Source of the DNA: Rikenellaceae bacterium
GTDB lineage: Bacteria > Bacteroidota > Bacteroidia > Bacteroidales > Rikenellaceae
Length of the DNA: 64,000 nt
Direction: 5' to 3'
NCBI GenBank assembly: GCA_021201795.1
Contig: JAJQEF010000041.1
Location: forward strand, 17,253 to 81,252
Shown: one piece after another, positions 45,502 through 55,146 of the stretch
Layout: each line of letters opens with the position of its first letter
Numbering within the stretch: the stretch's first letter is position 1
Program-made: the position numbers and the translations under genes
The notes under the pieces: generated by a model
What the model saw: the letters and a program-made list of their open reading frames with translations, nothing else
Database searches by the model: none
Told to the model about the DNA's origin: nothing

Positions 45502-46356
45502 TTATTCCATAAGTTCCATAAGTTCGTCTAGCTTAGGAGTAAGAATTATCTCCGTACGACGGTTTCTCTGTCGCACCTCAGCTGAATCTCCATCTTCAAG
45601 AGGAAGATATTCTCCTCTTCCTGCCGATGTTATACGCGACGGATCGATATCATTATTCTGGAGTATTAATCTAGTTACGGTAGTCGCTCTTTTTACGCTA
45701 AGATCAAGATTATCCTGTAATTGTCCCGATCCACGGTAAGGTACATTATCCGTGTGTCCTTCCACCATGATGTTTATATCAGGATTTTGTGCCAGCACGA
45801 CAGATAATTCTTTAACTGCGGCAGCTCCCTGCGTATCTATATTGAAACTTCCGGATTTGAATAAAAGTTTATCCTCCATGGAGACATAAACATGGCTCCC
45901 ACGTTGGGTAACAGTGAGCCCTTTGCCCTCGAAGCCAAGCAGAGCATCGGTAACTTTTCGCCTGATCTCTTCGAGTGCGGCCTCGCGGTTACGAAGCATC
46001 TGCTCGAGCTCAGCTACATGTTTTTCCCTTTCCGCAAGCATTTCACGGCTTTTATTGAGTTCTTCCTGACTGTTCTGTAATTCGATAAGCATTCGGGAAG
46101 CCTCTTCGGAATTTGTCTCTAAAAATGTTTTATAGTCATTTTTCAGCTTTTCATGTTCAGCACTCAATACATCGAAATTCTGCCTGCTTTCATCAAGATC
46201 ATCCCTCAGCGACGCAATAGTATTAATTCCGCGTATTCTTTCTGAATCCAGACGCATAGCTTCTGCGTTAAGGCTGTTGTATTTTTTTGTCGATACGCAT
46301 GAACTTGCCGTGAACAGTATCATTAGTGCGGCAGCGAGTATACTGTATTTTTTCAT
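45502..46356 (-). CDS. OmpA-family peptidoglycan-binding lipoprotein
   Basis: 284 residues with a lipoprotein signal (ILAAALMILFTASSC, Cys20), a long coiled coil (about 30-135, with repeated Glu/Leu heptads) and a C-terminal OmpA domain. In the latter VMVEGHTDNVPYRGSG and NLDLSVKRATTVTRLIL carry the peptidoglycan-binding residues, and SAGRGEYLPLEDGDSAEVRQ is the usual end. It anchors the outer membrane to the cell wall. It heads the pyrH-frr-purU run. Confidence 0.92.
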   Translation of the reverse strand: MKKYSILAAALMILFTASSCVSTKKYNSLNAEAMRLDSERIRGINTIASLRDDLDESRQNFDVLSAEHEKLKNDYKTFLETNSEEASRMLIELQNSQEELNKSREMLAEREKHVAELEQMLRNREAALEEIRRKVTDALLGFEGKGLTVTQRGSHVYVSMEDKLLFKSGSFNIDTQGAAAVKELSVVLAQNPDINIMVEGHTDNVPYRGSGQLQDNLDLSVKRATTVTRLILQNNDIDPSRITSAGRGEYLPLEDGDSAEVRQRNRRTEIILTPKLDELMELME

Positions 46357-46476
46357 AATTTAAATTAACCGTATAATACACAAAAGTTTACCTTATGTTT
46401 TTCGAGCACGAAGATAAAGAAAAAACTTGATAAATATAATATGATTGATTATATTTAATTATTAGACTTTTGATAT

Positions 46477-46484
46477 TATCTTTG
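46477..46484 (+). promoter_or_regulatory. Putative -7 element for dxs
   Basis: TATCTTTG matches TAnnTTTG and lies 42 bp upstream of the dxs start; no clear -33 box. Confidence 0.42.
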
Positions 46485-46526
46485 CGTGTTTTCCGGAACT
46501 TATCCGGAATTATATGTTTTTGACCG

Positions 46527-48410
46527 ATGCCAGATAGAAATAACAGATTACTATATAAAATCGATAGTCCGGACGACATAAAAAAATTGTCCCCGGATGA
46601 GCTGGTGCAATACTGCGATGAATTAAGAGATTTTATAGTTACGGAACTCGCTGAGAATCCGGGACATTTAGGATCCAGTCTGGGAGCGCTCGAGTTAGGT
46701 GTAGCCCTGCAATATGTTTATAATACACCGAACGATAAAGTCGTCTGGGATGTAGGCCATCAGGCTTATGCCCACAAAATAATAACAGGACGCCGAGATA
46801 AATTCTGCACAAATAGGAAGCTTGGAGGGTTGAGTGGGTTTCCCTCGATAAAAGAGAGCGATTACGATTCGTTCGGAGTAGGTCATTCTTCGACTTCAAT
46901 ATCAGCAGCATTGGGAATCGCTATCGGAGAGAAACTGAATAACCAACAACATAAGGTCGTGGCCGTAATAGGTGACGGCGCTTTGTCAGGCGGACTCGCA
47001 TACGAAGGACTTAACAATGCGGGAGTCGAAAAAACCGACCTTCTTGTAATATTGAATGACAACAGAATGTCAATCGACAAAAACGTCGGTGCAATGAAAG
47101 AATATCTTTTAAATATAACTACTTCCGGCAAATACAACAGATTCAAAAACGATGTTTGGAAATCGCTTGCTGATTACCCAAGGATCAGAAGATGGTTTCA
47201 GAAATTAAGCAACGTCGTAAAACTTGGCATTTTACAACAAAGCAACCTTTTCGAATCTTTGAACTTCAGATACTTCGGCCCTATCGACGGGAACGACGTA
47301 ACGTATCTGGTCAAAGTGCTTAAGGACCTTAACAGTATCCCTGGGCCCAAGCTTCTACATATACTTACAGTAAAAGGCAATGGGTTTAATCCGGCGATAA
47401 AAGACCAAACGAAGTGGCATGCACCGGGTAAATTCGATCCCGATACAGGAGAACTGGAATGCAATTGCGGCGAAGACCATCTTCCGCCTAAGCTACAGGA
47501 GGTTTTCGGGCATACGATAGTCGAACTCGCTGAAAAAAATCCGAAGATAGTAGGTATAACTCCTGCCATGCCTACCGGGTGCTCATTAGATATCATGATG
47601 GAAAAAATGCCTGAAAGGACGTTCGATGTGGGTATTGCCGAAGGACATGCGGTAACATTCTCAGCCGGACTAGCTACGCAGGGTATAATTCCGTTCTGCA
47701 ATATTTATTCGTCTTTTATGCAGCGGGCTTATGATAATGTCATCCACGATGTAGCACTGCAAAATCTGGATGTGGTATTCTGTCTCGACAGAAGCGGATT
47801 GGTAGGCGAAGACGGTGCAACGCATCAGGGGGTATTCGATATCGCGGCATTCCGGTCAGTACCGAACGTAATAGTTTCTTCCCCTATGGATGAGAGCGAG
47901 CTTCGAAATTTAATGTACACTGCACAACAGGGAGGTTGCGGTGCGTTCGTGATCCGGTACCCCAAAACACGCGCACTTAGCAAAAACTGGGAAACACCGT
48001 TTACCACACTTCCCATAGGCAAAGGACGCGTTCTGAAAGAAGGGGAAAATTTAGCCATTCTTTCCTTCGGGTTTATAGGAAACAATGCAAGGGAAGCTAT
48101 TGAAAAAGCTGAAAAAGAAGGGATATCAGTAGCCCACTACGACATGCGTTTCGCCAAGCCTCTGGATCATGAATTACTTCATGAAGCAGGTAAAAAATTT
48201 AAAAATATTATCACTATCGAAGACGGTGTTATTAACGGTGGCTTCGGCAGTGCCGTGCTCGAATTTATGAATGATAAGAATTATCGAACTTCCGTCCATA
48301 TGGTAGGAGTGCCTGATAAATTTATCCCCCACGGGACAATCAAAGAACTTCAGCATATTTGCGGAATGGATTCCGAAGGAATTCTGAAGAAAATCAAAGA
48401 AATCAGTTGA
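46527..48410 (+). CDS. dxs: 1-deoxy-D-xylulose-5-phosphate synthase
   Basis: First enzyme of the MEP isoprenoid pathway: condenses pyruvate with glyceraldehyde 3-phosphate, using thiamine diphosphate. 627 residues. Start PDDIKKLSPDELVQYCDELR, the ThDP motif VIGDGALSGGLAYEGLNNAG, catalytic Glu region FCLDRSGLVGEDGATHQGVF and C-terminal ITIEDGVINGGFGSAV are all present. It stands alone, divergent from the ompA-like/pyrH operon. Confidence 0.97.
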   Translation: MPDRNNRLLYKIDSPDDIKKLSPDELVQYCDELRDFIVTELAENPGHLGSSLGALELGVALQYVYNTPNDKVVWDVGHQAYAHKIITGRRDKFCTNRKLGGLSGFPSIKESDYDSFGVGHSSTSISAALGIAIGEKLNNQQHKVVAVIGDGALSGGLAYEGLNNAGVEKTDLLVILNDNRMSIDKNVGAMKEYLLNITTSGKYNRFKNDVWKSLADYPRIRRWFQKLSNVVKLGILQQSNLFESLNFRYFGPIDGNDVTYLVKVLKDLNSIPGPKLLHILTVKGNGFNPAIKDQTKWHAPGKFDPDTGELECNCGEDHLPPKLQEVFGHTIVELAEKNPKIVGITPAMPTGCSLDIMMEKMPERTFDVGIAEGHAVTFSAGLATQGIIPFCNIYSSFMQRAYDNVIHDVALQNLDVVFCLDRSGLVGEDGATHQGVFDIAAFRSVPNVIVSSPMDESELRNLMYTAQQGGCGAFVIRYPKTRALSKNWETPFTTLPIGKGRVLKEGENLAILSFGFIGNNAREAIEKAEKEGISVAHYDMRFAKPLDHELLHEAGKKFKNIITIEDGVINGGFGSAVLEFMNDKNYRTSVHMVGVPDKFIPHGTIKELQHICGMDSEGILKKIKEIS

Positions 48411-48463
48411 TATATAACATTTATTGCTTATATTACGTTATTAAAGCAAAAACCAGAAAACAT

Positions 48464-48888
48464 AAAAAAATATTAGCATTTGCGTTTTTTTAGGACTTGC
48501 TGTAAGTTCATTCGCACAAACCAGCAACGGAGGTACAATTTTCCAGACCATTAAAATGGAGGAAGCAAAATCACAGGCGGCAAAGGAAGATAAGTTGATC
48601 TTCGTAGACATTTACACTACATGGTGCGGACCATGTAAGACTATGTCTGAAAAAATATTCCCACAAAAAGAAGTAGGAGATTATTTTAACAGCAATTTCA
48701 TAAACGTGAAATTCGACGCGGAGAGAGGCGAAGGTATTCAAGTAGCTAAAAATTATAATGTAACAGCTTACCCCACCTTCTTGATATTAGATAAAGAAGG
48801 CAAAGAAGTAGGAAGAGTTGTCGGCGCTAAAACCCCTGCCGAGGTTTTCATCAAAGACGTTGAAAAGGTAAGGGAAATAAAAAAATAG
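48464..48888 (+). pseudogene. Thioredoxin-family protein, start codon and signal peptide broken
   Basis: The thioredoxin domain (from about 48556) is intact: IFVDIYTTWCGPCKTMSEKI with CGPC, then TAYPTFLILDKEGKEVGRVV. Upstream lie the scattered pieces of a signal peptide. AAA AAA ATA TTA GCA (KKILA) follows CAT where ATG is expected (a G is missing). The frame is then lost at seven T (48485-48491); one more T restores LGLAVSSFAQTSNGGTIFQ. Two single-base losses therefore explain the damage. Translation from the internal ATG at 48556 would give a 110-residue cytoplasmic protein. It is the first of a tandem pair with the next gene. Confidence 0.78.
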
Positions 48889-48976
48889 CAGAAAAATTTC
48901 TGCTTGCAGAAGGATAAAGTTTAATAACAGTAACTTTTTGAAAGTAATATCGTTATTATTGAAATTGAATAATATT

Positions 48977-49402
48977 ATGAAAAAATTATTGGTAATTATT
49001 CTATCCATGTTAATTATACCGATAGTGTCCGCACAATCCGGTAACGGTATTACTTTCAAAAAGATAACTTTATCTGAGGCTCGGTCCGCAGCAGCTCAGG
49101 AAGAAAAAATGATCTTCGTAGACGTATATACCACATGGTGTCCTCCATGTAAATTTATGGACGAGAAAATATTTCCGCAAAAAGAAGTAGGAGACTATTT
49201 CAACAGCAATTTCATAAACACGAAATTCGATGCGGGAAAAGGCGAAGGAATTAAAATCGCTGAAATCTATAATATCAAAAACTATCCTACATATCTTATT
49301 CTGGATAAAGAAGGAAAAGAGCTTGGAAGAATTACCGGAATGAAAGAAGCAGGGGTATTAATTGATATGGTGGAAAAAATCAGGAACGGGAAAAAAGATT
49401 AA
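48977..49402 (+). CDS. Secreted thioredoxin-family protein (CPPC)
   Basis: 141 residues from the ATG giving MKKLLVIILSMLIIPIVSAQ, a clean signal peptide; a longer frame upstream adds 13 residues that would spoil it. The active site is TTWCPPCKFMDEKIF. Beyond this it is nearly identical in stretches to the preceding gene (FPQKEVGDYFNSNFIN), so the two arose by tandem duplication. It probably acts as a periplasmic thiol-disulfide reductase. Its end overlaps the rlmN end by 4 bp on the other strand. Confidence 0.88.
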   Translation: MKKLLVIILSMLIIPIVSAQSGNGITFKKITLSEARSAAAQEEKMIFVDVYTTWCPPCKFMDEKIFPQKEVGDYFNSNFINTKFDAGKGEGIKIAEIYNIKNYPTYLILDKEGKELGRITGMKEAGVLIDMVEKIRNGKKD

Positions 49403-50412
49403 TTTTTCTTTACCGTAGACAGCATACCGCAGGCAGCGAAAATGTCTTCACCCCGGGATGAACGGATGGTAGTTGTAATACCTTTTGCAGATAATGCATC
49501 GCGGAATTTCAACATATTATCATAAGAGCTACCTTCCAGATCGCATTCTGGGATGGCATGAAAACGAATCAGATTGAACCTGCATTTCAATCCGCTCATA
49601 AGTCTTGTTATTTCTTTTATATGACGGTGGGTGTCGTTTATTCCACGGAACATTATATATTCGAAACTCACACGCCTTTGCCCCGTAAAATCGTATTTTT
49701 TAATAATATCTATTATTTTACGTATATCGCAGGTACGCTGCAAAGGCATGAGGTCCGCTCTTTCTTCAGGAACAGGGTTATGCAGACTCACGGCAAGGTG
49801 AACTTTGGTACGGGTTAAAAATTCCTCGATATTATTCAATCCAATAGTGGATAAAGTAATCCTGGAAGGACTCCAGCCGAACCCCCATTCGGAAGTAATT
49901 ATATCGATACTTTTAATTACCTGTTCCAGATTATCCAGCGGCTCTCCCATTCCCATGTAGACTACATTAGTTAGTTTATCACTTTCCGGAATGGATATGA
50001 TTTGATTTACAATTTCTCCTGCCGTAAGATTATGTTGAAATCCCTGTCTTGCGGTCATACAGAATTTACATCCCATTTTGCATCCTGCCTGAGATGAAAC
50101 ACATAAGGTAGCCCTGTCTTTATCCGGAATATACGCACTTTCTATATATTTACCCTGGAGAGTCGGGAAAAGATACTTTTTCGTTCCGTCCGATGAAACC
50201 TGAACGTCACTATAACCCAATCTGCCAACGACAAATCTTTCTTCAAGAATAGCCCGGTTTTTGGCTGAAATATCGGACATTTCATTAATACCGGCAATCC
50301 TTTTCCCATAAATCCACTTTACAATCTGGTTAGAAGTAAATTTAGTCATACTACAATCAACTGCAATATCGCTTATTTCCCGTAAAGTTTTACCTATGAG
50401 CCATTCTTTCAT
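49399..50412 (-). CDS. rlmN: 23S rRNA/tRNA adenine-C2 methyltransferase RlmN
   Basis: Radical-SAM enzyme that methylates A2503 of 23S rRNA and A37 of some tRNAs. 337 residues. The CxxxCxxC cluster is SSQAGCKMGCKFCMTARQGF at about residues 108-127; VVYMGMGEPLDN and the C-terminal catalytic Cys region GEDIFAACGML are also visible. It follows the LysM-protein gene by 23 bp in the dnaN operon. Confidence 0.97.
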   Translation of the reverse strand: MKEWLIGKTLREISDIAVDCSMTKFTSNQIVKWIYGKRIAGINEMSDISAKNRAILEERFVVGRLGYSDVQVSSDGTKKYLFPTLQGKYIESAYIPDKDRATLCVSSQAGCKMGCKFCMTARQGFQHNLTAGEIVNQIISIPESDKLTNVVYMGMGEPLDNLEQVIKSIDIITSEWGFGWSPSRITLSTIGLNNIEEFLTRTKVHLAVSLHNPVPEERADLMPLQRTCDIRKIIDIIKKYDFTGQRRVSFEYIMFRGINDTHRHIKEITRLMSGLKCRFNLIRFHAIPECDLEGSSYDNMLKFRDALSAKGITTTIRSSRGEDIFAACGMLSTVKKN

Positions 50413-50435
50413 GGAACTGCACTGATGATGAAATG

Positions 50436-52280
50436 TTAAAATACTTCTACGGTGAAATCAGTATTATATTTTACCAAAACCCACTGATTATTGATCCATT
50501 TTCCCGAAGGTTCCTGTTTGAAAGCATATGGCACCTGCAGAATTTTTCTTTCGGTACGTCTCAGATAATCCGCATAATTACGTCCGTAACTCTTCATGGC
50601 TACGGTAAATAATTTTGTAATATCGTAACCGCGATAAGAATATTGAGTAGGGAATTTACCAAATTCGGACAGATATTTTCCGTCGAATTCACGTATACGC
50701 GAATCATTTCTATCACTGTGATAGGTAGTTATATAAGCTACATTAAGTTTAAAGAATAGCTGTTTATCCAGATTTGCAAATCTGGTCCACCTGTTATTTC
50801 CTATTACCGTGATATCGTAATAACGACCGGACCTGGAAGATATGGAATTTTGTATCGAACTTAGTTTTGTCAATATCTCTTCGACAGCATTTTCATTATC
50901 GGAATTCAATACGATAACATTTTTTTTATCCAAACTCAACGTACCGCTATAAGCTGATGCTGCTTTACCTTTTGCGTACTCTATGCTGGTATATCCGGCA
51001 GGAAGAACATCCCTTAATTCAGAAAGCATTCGCTGGTCGGCACCGGAATCTCCATTAATTAGTATTATATTATTTTCCGAAGAAAATAAATTTTTCATCT
51101 TATCGTACTTACCAGCTACCGAAGGAGCTATCTGGTAAACATATTGATTACCTCCTTCGAATGCTCCCAATGGAGAAACGATGGGGATGCGTTGTTCTTC
51201 AGCAAACCGCGCCGCCGGAACGAACGTATTTTCATATACAGGACCTATTATAAGATCGGATCTTCTCAAGGCATCTGAATTAAATATACGTTGCACCTCT
51301 TCTACGGATCGTTTGGTATCGTAAACATTCAGATTCACCGACACACCTTCGGTCTTCAATTCCTTTAATGCCAGTAGCATTCCGTTGTAAAAATCCACAA
51401 AATTATCTCCTCCGGAGGTAAACGGAAGAAGAACGGCAACATTTACAGCACCGGAAACTATACGGCCTTCGGACTGAAAATTATTTTTAACGTTATTATC
51501 CCTGTTATAATTAGGGAATAATACCGGACTTCGGTCCGTATCCGCAGCATTCCTCTCAAGATACATAGCAGTACTCATCACTGTCGTAGAATCTCCATAT
51601 ACCGGAATTTTAAGAAGAGATCCGAATTTCAAGCCATCCTTAAGCAGTTCCTGATTATAAAATCTTAAAGTATCTATGTTTATGCCTTTTTCACGACTGA
51701 TGGAATAAAGAGTTTCTTTCTCTTCGACGAGATATATCTCAAAACCGGGAAGAACTTCCGACAGAGAGCCTGTATATTGCTCGAAATTGTCTTTAACTTC
51801 GGACTGGGTAACCGATCCTATTATTGATTTAGGAATGAGAACTTCTTGTCCGACCTTGATATTCATAGGATCGAATCCGGGGTTTGCTGTGATAAGATCG
51901 TCTATATTAACCGCATATCTTTTGGATATCGAATATGCCGTCTCCCCTTTATTAACCACGTGTCTGGTTACACGCCTGTTATTGATCCTGCCGAGAATAT
52001 TTTTCTGATCGTTCTCAATCGTATCGTCTGAGACTGGTATCTTTATCACCGAACCTTCAATAAGTCCTTCGACAACCGTAGGATTATATTTCGTGATTTC
52101 GTCCCTGTCTATCCCATAGGTTCTGCTCAATGAAAATAGCGTTTCGCCTTTTTGAACATTATGTACATAAAAATGCTCTCCGCCGACAATAACCTTGTTG
52201 TCGGAACGTACATTAATGCCCTGAGAGTATCCCCCAAGGCAACATAAAGTAAAAACGAATATTAAAAAAAACTTTCTCAT
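50436..52280 (-). CDS. LysM-repeat protein with a periplasmic-binding-protein domain
   Basis: 614 residues with signal peptide (FFLIFVFTLCCLGGYSQ). Three LysM domains bind peptidoglycan: VQKGETLFSLSRTYGIDRDE (about 42-80), VNKGETAYSISKRYAVNIDD (about 112-150) and VEEKETLYSISREKGINIDT (about 185-222). The last 330 residues form a type I periplasmic-binding fold (VNVAVLLPFTSGGDNFVDFY, RIPIVSPLGAFEGGNQYVYQ). This fusion is common in Bacteroidota; the ligand is not known. Its start overlaps the stop of the exonuclease gene by 4 bp. Confidence 0.9.
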   Translation of the reverse strand: MRKFFLIFVFTLCCLGGYSQGINVRSDNKVIVGGEHFYVHNVQKGETLFSLSRTYGIDRDEITKYNPTVVEGLIEGSVIKIPVSDDTIENDQKNILGRINNRRVTRHVVNKGETAYSISKRYAVNIDDLITANPGFDPMNIKVGQEVLIPKSIIGSVTQSEVKDNFEQYTGSLSEVLPGFEIYLVEEKETLYSISREKGINIDTLRFYNQELLKDGLKFGSLLKIPVYGDSTTVMSTAMYLERNAADTDRSPVLFPNYNRDNNVKNNFQSEGRIVSGAVNVAVLLPFTSGGDNFVDFYNGMLLALKELKTEGVSVNLNVYDTKRSVEEVQRIFNSDALRRSDLIIGPVYENTFVPAARFAEEQRIPIVSPLGAFEGGNQYVYQIAPSVAGKYDKMKNLFSSENNIILINGDSGADQRMLSELRDVLPAGYTSIEYAKGKAASAYSGTLSLDKKNVIVLNSDNENAVEEILTKLSSIQNSISSRSGRYYDITVIGNNRWTRFANLDKQLFFKLNVAYITTYHSDRNDSRIREFDGKYLSEFGKFPTQYSYRGYDITKLFTVAMKSYGRNYADYLRRTERKILQVPYAFKQEPSGKWINNQWVLVKYNTDFTVEVF

Positions 52281-53056
52281 TTGTTTTCTTTATTGTCCAG
52301 AGCCCGTAATCTGAGGGCCGTTATAATTTTTTTCGTATAGAGCGGAAAATCACCGTTCATCATCCAGGAATAATAACTCGGTTCATCTCGGAAGACATCG
52401 CACACCTTCTTCCCTTTATGTTTACCGAAATTAAATACCTCATTCTTGTTTTTATCATAAATGATTCTTCCTGTAAAATCCACATTAGACGTTTTTGTTG
52501 AGAACTCGGCCAGAAATTCTATATCGTTTTCCAGATCCTCATACCTATCCAACTGCGCCAATAAAACTTCGTAGGTAGCTCTTGTATCCGCTTCTGCAGA
52601 GTGAGCATTCTCAAGGTCCTTCTGACAATAAAATTTGTATGCGGCTACAAGCGTTCGTTGTTCCATTTTATGGAATATATTCTGAACGTCTATAAATTTC
52701 CTCTTTTTAATATCGAGATCGATTCCCGCTCTAAGAAATTCCTCGACAAGTATCGGAATATCGAATTTATTTGAATTGTACCCTCCGAGATCTGAACCTT
52801 CGATATATTGCTGTAGAGATTTCGATATGGACTTAAATGTCGGGCAATCTTTTACATCGTCGTCGTAAATTCCATGTATCTGTGAAGATTCATACGGAAT
52901 TGGGATTCCGGGATTTATTCTTCGCGTTTTACACTCTTCGTTTCCATCCGGAAAAACCTTTACCATGCATATTTCAATAATCCGGTCTTTTGCCGGATCC
53001 ACTCCCGTAGTTTCCAGATCGAAGAAAATTATAGGCCTGTTAAGTTTTAGCTTCAT
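52277..53056 (-). CDS. 3'-5' exonuclease, DNA polymerase III epsilon-like
   Basis: DEDDh exonuclease of 259 residues: FFDLETTGVDPAKDRIIEIC (DxE), NSNKFDIPIL-like second acid region GGYNSNKFDIPILVEEF, and NAHSAEADTRATYEVL (HxxxxD). A C-terminal extension of about 60 residues (FNFGKHKGKKVCDVFRDEPS) resembles the end of exonuclease X-type proteins. It sits 5 bp after dnaN, so a proofreading role at the sliding clamp is plausible, though a repair role is the alternative. Confidence 0.9.
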   Translation of the reverse strand: MKLKLNRPIIFFDLETTGVDPAKDRIIEICMVKVFPDGNEECKTRRINPGIPIPYESSQIHGIYDDDVKDCPTFKSISKSLQQYIEGSDLGGYNSNKFDIPILVEEFLRAGIDLDIKKRKFIDVQNIFHKMEQRTLVAAYKFYCQKDLENAHSAEADTRATYEVLLAQLDRYEDLENDIEFLAEFSTKTSNVDFTGRIIYDKNKNEVFNFGKHKGKKVCDVFRDEPSYYSWMMNGDFPLYTKKIITALRLRALDNKENK

Positions 53057-53061
53057 CCGGA

Positions 53062-54192
53062 TTACGAGTTAATTATCATAGGCATAAGAAGCATAAGGAT
53101 ATCATACTTACATTCTACATCCGATACCGGCATAAATACGCCACCACGCGTGGAATCAGCCAACTCCACAACCACCTGCTCCGTCTCTATATTTGCGAGA
53201 ATTTCAGTAAGGAACGTCGATTTAAAACCTATTACCAAAGGTTCCCCATCGTACTGGCACTGCATGGATTCTTCCGCTGAAACAGAGTAATCTATATCCT
53301 GAGCCGTAAGTTTTATACATTCGTTATTGATGTCCAACTTTATAAGATTGGTGGCAGGATTCGAACATACGGCAACACGCCTGATAGAATTCAGGAGTTC
53401 AACTCTGTCCACGAGTAACTTATTAGGATTATTCGTCGGTATTACAGCATTGTAATTAGGATAGGTGCCCTCTATAAGACGGCAGATAAGAATATATTTT
53501 TGAAGCGTAAATATGACATTTCTTTTATCGAATTCCATTTTTATCTCCGCATCTTCCTTGCCTAAAATATTTTTAAGAAGATTTGCAGGTTTCTTAGGAA
53601 GTATAAAAGATGACACCACGCCGTTAGTTTCGTCTTTTATTCCGCACCTTACCAGTTTATGAGCATCGGTAGCCACAAAAGTAAATCCATCTTCCGTGAT
53701 ATTGATAAAAATACCGTTCATTACCGGACGCATCTCATCTTCAGCGGTAGCGAATATGCTTTTTTCGATTCCTGCACGAAGATCCTCGGAGGATATCGAC
53801 AATTCGTTCTTTTCAGTATCATCCAAAGCTGCGGGTTTCGGATAACTAAGACCGGAAGTTCCTGGAATCACCAACTTACCGGATTTCCAGCTGATACTTA
53901 CTTCCCACGTATTTTCATTTGCTTCGAAGGTAAGCGGCTGATCCGAAAATTCACGAAGAGTATCGAGAACCCTTCTTGCCGGAATAGCGATTATGCCTTC
54001 TTTTTCAACGTTTTCGATTTCAAGACGTCCCTCTATAGTAGTTTCCAAATCGGACGCGGTTATTTTCAACTCGTTCCCGGAGAGTTCGAAAAGAAAATAA
54101 TCGAGAATTGGCAGTGTGTTTTTGCTACTGATAACTTTACCGGTAGACTGAAGGAGATTCAGCAAAGATGCACTCGAAACTATGAACTTCAT
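53062..54192 (-). CDS. dnaN: DNA polymerase III beta subunit (sliding clamp)
   Basis: Ring-shaped processivity clamp of 376 residues with three similar domains. Recognisable are MKFIVSSASLLNLLQSTGKV, LPILDYFLFELSGNELKITA, GIIAIPARRVLDTLREF, the conserved FVATDAHKLVRC in domain 2 and the C-terminal end VSDVECKYDILMLLMPMIIN. It is not beside dnaA here. First gene of the run dnaN-exonuclease-LysM-rlmN. Confidence 0.98.
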   Translation of the reverse strand: MKFIVSSASLLNLLQSTGKVISSKNTLPILDYFLFELSGNELKITASDLETTIEGRLEIENVEKEGIIAIPARRVLDTLREFSDQPLTFEANENTWEVSISWKSGKLVIPGTSGLSYPKPAALDDTEKNELSISSEDLRAGIEKSIFATAEDEMRPVMNGIFINITEDGFTFVATDAHKLVRCGIKDETNGVVSSFILPKKPANLLKNILGKEDAEIKMEFDKRNVIFTLQKYILICRLIEGTYPNYNAVIPTNNPNKLLVDRVELLNSIRRVAVCSNPATNLIKLDINNECIKLTAQDIDYSVSAEESMQCQYDGEPLVIGFKSTFLTEILANIETEQVVVELADSTRGGVFMPVSDVECKYDILMLLMPMIINS

Positions 54193-54253
54193 TATATTTT
54201 ATTTTTTGATTTACAGTATTTAACGCTGCTTAAAGCAACATATTTCCAATTTC

Positions 54254-54284
54254 CAAAGATATGTTTTTTTTCAGAAGGATACAA
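54254..54284 (-). promoter_or_regulatory. Promoter of the dnaN operon
   Basis: On the minus strand TTG, a 20-bp spacer and TATCTTTG match the Bacteroidota promoter pattern. The -33 part lies inside the 3' end of the nucleoside phosphorylase gene. Confidence 0.55.
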
Positions 54285-55146
54285 GCTTGTCGATAGTATG
54301 GGAAATAATATTTTCAATGAACGGACGATAATCGGTTTGAGTCTGTTTAGCTGCCCTCTGAGCTATTACTGTACATATAGTGGTGGCATGGTGGCCGAGC
54401 ATTGCAGCTAATCCGGCAAGGGCGGAACTCTCCATTTCGTAGTTCATTATGCGCATGTTTTCATAAGAAAATTCCGCAAGGTGCCTATTAAATTTTTTTT
54501 CTGCCAGTCCGAGTCTGACAACTCTACCCTGAGGTCCGTAAAAACCAGGAGCAGAAACGGTTATTCCCCGTAAAAATTCTTCTTGGAAAAGTGAATTGAG
54601 AAACTCCGAAGAACGCACAAAATACGGAGTGGCAAAAAGGGGATTCCACTTCATATGCTCCATAAATATTCCCTCAGCGGCACAATCCGAGACACCCTGC
54701 CCTTCCTCGTAAAAATTCAACAGTCCGTCCAAACCTATCGACATTACCGATATAATTCCCGATCCTAAAGGAATATCGTCATGAAGGGCGCCTGAAGTTC
54801 CAAGGCGAACCATAAAGAGGGATTTTTTAACATTTTTTACAACTCTTGTCTGGAAATCGACATTTACCAAAGCATCCAATTCGGTTACTACGATATCTAT
54901 ATTGTCAGTACCTATTCCTGTAGATAAAACGGAAATTCTTTTATTTTTATAATAACCTGTTATCGTACGGAATTCTCGGTTTTCAATTTCGTATTCGATT
55001 GAATCGAAATATTTCGCAACCATTTCAACCCTTCCCGGGTCTCCGACAAGTATGATTCTGTCGGAAATTTCTTCCGGTTTAAGATGAAGATGAAAAACAG
55101 AACCGTCATTATTGATTATCAATTCCGATTCGGGGATCGTTCTCAT
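54271..55146 (-). CDS. Nucleoside phosphorylase (uridine phosphorylase-like)
   Basis: 291 residues of the NP-I family: ISDRIILVGDPGRVEMVAKY (phosphate loop), VLSTGIGTDNIDIVVTELDA, VRLGTSGALHDDIPLGS and the ribose/base contact MRIMNYEMESSALAGLAAML. It cleaves nucleosides with phosphate, releasing a base and ribose 1-phosphate; uridine is the usual substrate of the closest type. Start overlaps the end of coaE by 38 bp. Confidence 0.88.
   Translation of the reverse strand: MRTIPESELIINNDGSVFHLHLKPEEISDRIILVGDPGRVEMVAKYFDSIEYEIENREFRTITGYYKNKRISVLSTGIGTDNIDIVVTELDALVNVDFQTRVVKNVKKSLFMVRLGTSGALHDDIPLGSGIISVMSIGLDGLLNFYEEGQGVSDCAAEGIFMEHMKWNPLFATPYFVRSSEFLNSLFQEEFLRGITVSAPGFYGPQGRVVRLGLAEKKFNRHLAEFSYENMRIMNYEMESSALAGLAAMLGHHATTICTVIAQRAAKQTQTDYRPFIENIISHTIDKLVSF

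Noticed and set aside
48887..48904. AGCAGAAA/TTTCTGCT hairpin as a terminator
   Set aside because: The loop would be only two bases and no T run follows.
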